From Alphaproteobacteria bacterium (GTDB lineage Bacteria > Pseudomonadota > Alphaproteobacteria > JAAXGF01): 10,314 nucleotides of DNA. Location: positions 1 to 10,314 of the forward strand of contig JAAXGF010000343.1 of the NCBI GenBank assembly GCA_012267605.1, in the 5' to 3' direction. Positions 6,055 to 10,314 of this stretch are shown here, piece by piece. Each line of letters begins with the position of its first letter. The first letter of the stretch is position 1. The notes under the pieces are model-generated. The model searched no databases, was not told where the DNA came from, and worked only from the letters and a program-made list of their open reading frames with translations. The position numbers and the translations under genes are program-made.

Positions 6055-8784
6055 ATGGCAGGCGCCGGACCGCGTGAGCGGATCATCGATCACCGAGCTT
6101 TGCGCGATGATCTCGACGACCTCGCAGGACGCTTCACCGACGAACCAGCGGAGTTGTGCGCTGCCCTCGTAGCGCGATGCAAGTCGGGGCTGGCCGAAGG
6201 CCGCGTCGAAATAAGCTGGCGATTTGAACGGGGTGCGTCCGGCTCAGCCGTTGCCGCCGCCAACAGTTATCTCATCGACCAGCTCGTCCAAGCGCTGTTC
6301 TTCACCGCCCGGCATCAATTTCGCCCCTCTGAGAAAAACACCGAAGACCTCACGATCGTCGCTGTAGGCGGCTACGGACGTGGCGAGCTTGCACCCCATT
6401 CCGACATCGACATTTTGTTCCTCGTTTCCGAGGCGGTCCCTTCTTGGTCGGAAAAGGTGATCGAGCTCATGCTGTACGTTCTCTGGGATCTCGGGCTCAC
6501 CGTCGGCCACGCAGTCCGTTCGATCACCGACTGCCTGCGTCTTGCGGCGGCCGACGAGACGGTCGCCACAGCGCTTATCGACGCCCGGCTCGTGGCCGGT
6601 GATCGCTCTCGGTTCGGCGATCTTCGCCGGCGATTCGCGGATTGGCTTTCGAACGACGACGCATTTGTGCGTGCCATCCTCTCGGAACGCGATGAACGCC
6701 ATCGGCGCATGGGCGATTCCCGCTATGTTGTGGAACCCAATGTTAAACATGGCAAGGGGAGCTTGCGCGACCTTCACAACCTGTACTGGATCGCCAGAGC
6801 CCGCTGCCGCGTGCGTACAATGCACGCGCTGGTAAGTCACGGATGGCTCACCGAGGCCGAATACCGCCGTTGTCTCGCTGCCCAGCGGTTTCTCTGGACG
6901 GTGCGCTGCTACCTCCATTTTCTTGCTGATCGCGCCGAAGAACGACTGACCTTCGACGCACAAGGAGAAATCGCTCAATGCATGGGGTTCATCGCAGATT
7001 CCGGTGCCCGCGCCGTCGAGAGATTCATGAAACGCTACTATCTGGTGACCCGAGATGTTGGCGACCTCTCCCGTATCCTCATTGCCGAACTTGCCGGCGA
7101 GCCTCGGCGCCGAGCAGAGCGACGCACGATTGGTGGATTTGCTGTTGAAAACGAACGGCTCACTTTGCAAGCCGACGCCGAACTCGTCCGCGAACCCGTA
7201 CGTATGCTGCGCCTTTTCCACGTTGCCGAGACCCAGGGAATTGGAATTAGTCCCCACGCCCTGCGCCTGGTCATCCGCAATCAGCAGCGGATCGACGGCG
7301 CCGTACGCGCGGACCCAAAAGCCAACCGCCTATTCGTCGAACTGCTAACCTCGAGACGTGACCCGGAAGGTACGCTTCGGCTTATGAACGAGGCCCGCAT
7401 TCTAGGCCGTTTCATCCCCGAATTCGGCCGCGTGGTGGCGCAAACGCAGCACGATACTTACCATGTCTACACGGTCGACGAGCACACCATTCGCGCGGTC
7501 GGCGTGCTATCCAAGATCGAGCGTGGCGCCATGCGTGACACGCTTCCCTTGGCAACGTCGGTGTTTCCCGAAATTCTATCCCGCCGAGCTTTGTATTTGG
7601 CGGTATTCCTTCACGATATCGCCAAGGGACGCGGCGGTGATCATTCTATCCTCGGAGCGGAGCTGGCGCGTACATTGGCGCCGCGCCTCGGCTTTACCGA
7701 CGAGGAAACGGAAACCGTTTCTTGGCTGGTGCGCCATCATTTGCTGTTCAGTCTCACGGCGTTTAAGCGCGACGTGCACGACCCGAAAACGGTCAGCGAT
7801 TTCGTCGCGGAGGTGCGGTCGTTGGAGCGCCTCCGCTTGCTTCTGGTCCTGACCAAGGCGGATATTTGCGCGGTCGGTCCCAAGGTGTGGAACGGTTGGA
7901 AGGGGGCGCAGCTCCACGAACTCTATGTTCACGCGGCGGAGCGAATTTCCGGCGGACACCGGGCGCCCGGCAAGCCGGCTCGGGTCGCCGCAGCCAAAAC
8001 GGCCTTGCGCAATCGTCTCTCTGGCTGGAGCGACACCGCCATCGACCGCCACACGGAACGCTTGTATCCACCCTATTGGTTGGCCGTGGACGGCGATACC
8101 CATGTCCGGCACGCCGAAATGATCGCCGAAGCGGAGAAGTCGAACCAAAGTTTTACCCTGGATATGCGGCCAAATGAGTTTGAGGCCGTTGCCCATGTCG
8201 AATTCTTCGCCGCGGATCAGTGGGGTTTGTTCGCCGACGTGGCCGGCGCCTTCGCTCTGGCCGGCGCCAACATCGTCGGGGCACAGATCTTTACCACTCG
8301 GGACGACATGGCCCTCGACCGTTTCAGCGTTCAAGATTCTCAGGGTGCGGCGTTCGATTGCCTGCATGGACGGAATCGCCTTGTCGGGCTCATTACCAAC
8401 GTTCTGAACAATGAAATCGACATCGGTCAAGCGCTGGCAGAACAGCGGAATTGGCCACCCCGGACCGAGGTGTTTCGTGTCGAGCCTCGGGTGCTGATCG
8501 ACAACAACGCCAGTACCCGGCATACAGTCATCGAAGTCAACGGCCGCGACCGGCCCGGACTATTATATGAAGTGACTCGGGCGCTCCACCGGCTCGACCT
8601 GACCATCGTCTCCGCCCATGTCTCAACTTTTGGCGAGAGCGCGGTGGACGTGTTTTATGTCAAGGACTCTATCGGTCAGAAAGTTTCCGGTGAACCCAAG
8701 CTGGCATCAGTGCGCGCTGCGCTCTTGAAGACTCTGACTTTGACCGACGATTCCTTGCTGTCTGCCAAGTCCGCAGCCGGGTAA
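6055..8784 (+). CDS. glnD: Bifunctional [protein-PII] uridylyltransferase / uridylyl-removing enzyme
   Basis: GlnD senses glutamine and adds UMP to PII proteins (GlnB, GlnK) when nitrogen is scarce, or removes it when glutamine is high, thereby controlling NtrB/NtrC and glutamine synthetase adenylylation. In this 909-residue protein the nucleotidyltransferase motif is GGYGRGELAPHSDIDIL (105-121, metal ligands D117 and D119). A KHGKGSLRDLHNLYWIA stretch of the GlnD-specific linker follows near 231-247. The HD hydrolase domain has FLHDIAKGRGGDHS (H520, D521). Two ACT domains at about 714-795 and 823-900 bind glutamine, the second with NGRDRPGLLYEVTRAL. All domains expected of the family are present and in order. 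The start ATG has a GAGAA 6 nt upstream that overlaps the mutS stop region, so translation is probably coupled to mutS in one operon. In many alphaproteobacteria murJ (mviN) follows glnD; here the next gene is pfkA on the opposite strand. Confidence 0.96.
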   Translation: MAGAGPRERIIDHRALRDDLDDLAGRFTDEPAELCAALVARCKSGLAEGRVEISWRFERGASGSAVAAANSYLIDQLVQALFFTARHQFRPSEKNTEDLTIVAVGGYGRGELAPHSDIDILFLVSEAVPSWSEKVIELMLYVLWDLGLTVGHAVRSITDCLRLAAADETVATALIDARLVAGDRSRFGDLRRRFADWLSNDDAFVRAILSERDERHRRMGDSRYVVEPNVKHGKGSLRDLHNLYWIARARCRVRTMHALVSHGWLTEAEYRRCLAAQRFLWTVRCYLHFLADRAEERLTFDAQGEIAQCMGFIADSGARAVERFMKRYYLVTRDVGDLSRILIAELAGEPRRRAERRTIGGFAVENERLTLQADAELVREPVRMLRLFHVAETQGIGISPHALRLVIRNQQRIDGAVRADPKANRLFVELLTSRRDPEGTLRLMNEARILGRFIPEFGRVVAQTQHDTYHVYTVDEHTIRAVGVLSKIERGAMRDTLPLATSVFPEILSRRALYLAVFLHDIAKGRGGDHSILGAELARTLAPRLGFTDEETETVSWLVRHHLLFSLTAFKRDVHDPKTVSDFVAEVRSLERLRLLLVLTKADICAVGPKVWNGWKGAQLHELYVHAAERISGGHRAPGKPARVAAAKTALRNRLSGWSDTAIDRHTERLYPPYWLAVDGDTHVRHAEMIAEAEKSNQSFTLDMRPNEFEAVAHVEFFAADQWGLFADVAGAFALAGANIVGAQIFTTRDDMALDRFSVQDSQGAAFDCLHGRNRLVGLITNVLNNEIDIGQALAEQRNWPPRTEVFRVEPRVLIDNNASTRHTVIEVNGRDRPGLLYEVTRALHRLDLTIVSAHVSTFGESAVDVFYVKDSIGQKVSGEPKLASVRAALLKTLTLTDDSLLSAKSAAG

Positions 8785-8790
8785 GCTGCG
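8772..8790. terminator. Hairpin across the glnD end, possible bidirectional terminator
   Basis: CGCAGC (8772-8777) and GCTGCG (8785-8790) form a perfect 6-bp, GC-rich stem around a 7-nt loop that contains the glnD stop codon. It lies where convergent glnD and pfkA transcripts meet, in a gap of only 16 bp, so it could limit read-through from both sides. No run of T follows on either strand, so it is not a classical intrinsic terminator and the call is tentative. Confidence 0.3.
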
Positions 8791-8800
8791 CCAATATCGT

Positions 8801-9856
8801 TCAACCTTTCCCCACGTGCTCTAGCGGCGAGAGGATCCACAGGAGTTCCGCCTGGGACGGGTCGACATTGCGGCGGCGGCCGGCGATTTCAGACAGCGGC
8901 ACCGTCGTCATGTGGTCGTTGCGCAAGCCGACCATAACGCCGGTGATGCCCTCGGCAAGGATCTCCACCGACCGCGCGCCATAACGCAGGGCGAGCATGC
9001 GGTCGAAGGCGGTAGGGGTACCGCCGCGTTGGATATGTCCCAGGATTGTGGTGCGCGAATCGATACCGGCGCCAAGCAGGATTTCGGCGAGTTTCACCGA
9101 GACGCCACCAAGCTTTTCATATCCCGCCGCGGTCATCTTTCCCCGCGCCAGGGGCTTTCCATCCTCGTCCATGATCACGGCGCCCTCGGCGACGACCAGG
9201 ATAGCGTATTCGCGGCCCCGCGACTTCAGCCCCTGGGCCCAAGCAACGACGTCCGCCAGAGCCGCCGGCGCCTCGGGAATGAGTACGAGATCTGCCTCGC
9301 CGGCGATTCCCGCGTGACTGGCGATCCAACCGGAATAACGGCCCATGACTTCAACGATAAGGATGCGACCGTGGGCAGCCGCCGTGGTATGCAACCGATC
9401 TATGGCTTCGCAGGCGGTTTGCACCGCCGTATCGAAACCGAAAGTTTGATCGGTGCCGACGATATCGTTGTCGATGGTTTTCGGTACGCCCACAACCGGA
9501 AGCCCCAGTTGGTGAAAGCGGTGACTGGTGGTCAGGGTGCCGTCGCCACCGATGGCGATGAGCCCATCGAGGTCTAGATCAGAAAATCCGGTGAGCACCA
9601 TGTGCTCTTCGTTCTTATCGAAGGGATCGTATCGGCGCGTTCTGAGCTCGGTGCCACCCTTGACCAGCCAGCGGTGTGTTACATGGCTGTCCAAGGCCAT
9701 GGTGTCCTTGTCGCGAAGACCCAACCAGGAACGGCGGATGCCGACCATCTCGACACCCAGGGCTTCCGCCCGCAACACGCAGCCGCGAATCACCGCGTTG
9801 AGACCGGGCGCGTCGCCGCCGCCGGTCAGCACACCAAATTTTCTCGTCGCCGCCAT
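8801..9856 (-). CDS. pfkA: 6-phosphofructokinase, ATP-type by active-site residues
   Basis: This 351-residue enzyme phosphorylates fructose 6-phosphate to fructose 1,6-bisphosphate in glycolysis. Visible motifs are the N-terminal phosphodonor loop TGGGDAPGLNAVIRG (11-25), AIGGDGT (101-107), the catalytic PKTIDNDIVGTDQTFGFDTA (125-144, with D129 as the base), VEVMGRYSGW (168-177) and, near the C terminus, GHIQRGGTPTAFDR. Family knowledge says that a Gly after GGD favours ATP, while an Asp there marks pyrophosphate-dependent enzymes. GGDG (G106) therefore predicts ATP, although the neighbouring Lys of PKTIDND (K126) is the residue shared with the pyrophosphate-type and mixed group III enzymes. 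The ATG at 9856 has only a weak GGAAAG about 10 nt upstream. It runs against glnD. Upstream are two inverted repeats within 36 bp of the start and a TTGACA (9981-9976) without a good -10. Confidence 0.93.
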   Translation of the reverse strand: MAATRKFGVLTGGGDAPGLNAVIRGCVLRAEALGVEMVGIRRSWLGLRDKDTMALDSHVTHRWLVKGGTELRTRRYDPFDKNEEHMVLTGFSDLDLDGLIAIGGDGTLTTSHRFHQLGLPVVGVPKTIDNDIVGTDQTFGFDTAVQTACEAIDRLHTTAAAHGRILIVEVMGRYSGWIASHAGIAGEADLVLIPEAPAALADVVAWAQGLKSRGREYAILVVAEGAVIMDEDGKPLARGKMTAAGYEKLGGVSVKLAEILLGAGIDSRTTILGHIQRGGTPTAFDRMLALRYGARSVEILAEGITGVMVGLRNDHMTTVPLSEIAGRRRNVDPSQAELLWILSPLEHVGKG

Positions 9857-9857
9857 C

Positions 9858-9891
9858 AGCGAAACGCTTTCCAGGCGAAACCGAGGTTTCG
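9858..9891 (-). promoter_or_regulatory. Tandem inverted repeats in the pfkA leader, possible operator
   Basis: Two palindromes lie just upstream of the pfkA ATG. The stronger is CGAAACC-GA-GGTTTCG (9876-9891), with two perfect 7-bp arms and a 2-bp spacer. The second, AGCG-AAA-CGCT (9858-9868), overlaps the ribosome binding region and shares the heptamer GCGAAAC with the first at a 16-bp offset. A third palindrome, GGCAA-AA-TTGCC, is at 9908-9919. The layout would suit a repressor or an RNA hairpin blocking translation; no known regulator can be named from the sequence. The rest of the gap to 10026 has only a TTGACA on the minus strand (9981-9976) whose expected -10 (GGCAGG) is poor. Confidence 0.3.
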
Positions 9892-10026
9892 AATGACCGG
9901 AGATGCCGGCAAAATTGCCCCCTTAAGTATTGAGCTTGTCTGGCATTCTCATCCTGCCGAGCCCCGAGTGGCAAGTGTCAAGCTCGCCACTGCGCCCGTG
10001 TTTTTCTCTGATATCGGCTTCAGCCA

Positions 10027-10314
10027 GTGATCACCAGAGCATTGGCGCAAAATTATCGCGATTTCCGGTTCGGATTATTGGAGGCTGAATTCGGCGGCGA
10101 GTATTGGAGCCGGCTGCAGATATGGGGCATTTCCGGTTGGTGGGTTTCTTGGTCGCCAAAAGGCAACAATCAGATCTTATGCGAACCGATATCGCTACTC
10201 ACGCAGAGTTTGATGGGATTCGATCCAGGAGCGAGACTTCAACTACGCAGCTCTTACGCCGTTGATAAAGTTGTTTATATCGTTTTGCAAAGATTCGGAA
10301 TGTTGGGCCAGTTC
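10027..10314 (+). CDS. Possible partial CDS running off the right edge, unrecognised
   Basis: A frame from a GTG at 10027 stays open for 96 codons to the last base; the in-frame stop just upstream is TGA at 10009-10011. The translated product, with runs such as MITRALAQNYRDFRFGL and GEYWSRLQIWGISGWWVSW, is rich in Trp and aromatic residues and I do not recognise it. It has no membrane segment or known motif that I can see. No Shine-Dalgarno or promoter is evident, and the start could be further on. Third-position GC is about 55 percent against 49 percent for the whole stretch (hand count), weak support for coding. The other two plus frames and all minus frames are broken by stops. It could equally be a chance open frame in lower-GC accessory or intergenic DNA. 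Confidence 0.35.
   Translation, partial: MITRALAQNYRDFRFGLLEAEFGGEYWSRLQIWGISGWWVSWSPKGNNQILCEPISLLTQSLMGFDPGARLQLRSSYAVDKVVYIVLQRFGMLGQF

Noticed and set aside
6244..7257. 337-residue open frame on the minus strand inside glnD
   Set aside because: It lies wholly antisense to an intact glnD with all expected motifs; no recognisable domain, and long antisense frames are common in GC-rich genes.
7576..8523. 315-residue minus-strand frame opposite the glnD HD and ACT domains
   Set aside because: Antisense shadow of a conserved gene; no domain or ribosome binding site recognised.
8912..9577. 221-residue plus-strand frame inside pfkA
   Set aside because: Antisense to a complete phosphofructokinase gene and without recognisable motifs.
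9958..9981. Full sigma70 promoter for pfkA using TTGACA at 9981-9976
   Set aside because: The -10 position at 17-nt spacing reads GGCAGG, far from TATAAT; no better -10 was found at 16-18 nt.
10122..10265. ATG-started plus-strand frame ending in TGA near 10265
   Set aside because: It overlaps the longer open frame in another phase, is under 50 codons and has no ribosome binding site.

Overview
The window looks like chromosomal DNA of an alphaproteobacterium, probably a Rhodospirillales-like lineage. Evidence: coding GC near 60 percent, a malic enzyme fused to a phosphotransacetylase-like domain divergent from a mutS-glnD pair (an arrangement I recall from Rhizobiales and Rhodospirillales), and a small protein with the PodJ-type N-terminal motif of alphaproteobacteria. 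This is judged from protein similarity by eye; no database search was run. I see no rRNA, tRNA, CRISPR array, insertion sequence or phage gene.

Layout. Left third, minus strand: maeB (910-3171), then downstream of it a short coiled-coil protein with a PodJ-like head (19-780), which has its own good promoter and Shine-Dalgarno. A 228-bp divergent region (3172-3399) separates maeB from mutS. It holds two plausible sigma70-type promoters whose -35 boxes form an inverted repeat only 5 bp apart. Middle, plus strand: mutS (3400-6045) and glnD (6055-8784), 9 bp apart and probably one operon. Then an ATP-type 6-phosphofructokinase gene (8801-9856) on the minus strand converges on glnD with a 16-bp gap; a 6-bp hairpin straddles the glnD stop. 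Upstream of pfkA is a leader with tandem palindromes, then a 288-bp frame open to the right edge (10027-10314) in DNA of about 49 percent GC, clearly lower than the rest.

Function. Most of the window is core metabolism and housekeeping: malate to pyruvate (MaeB), mismatch recognition (MutS), nitrogen sensing through PII uridylylation (GlnD), and the committed step of upper glycolysis (PfkA). No defence system or other obviously new multi-gene system was recognised. The items most worth a second look are the PodJ-head-only protein, the face-to-face promoters between maeB and mutS, substitutions in MutS domain I, the palindromes in the pfkA leader, and the unrecognised open frame at the right edge.
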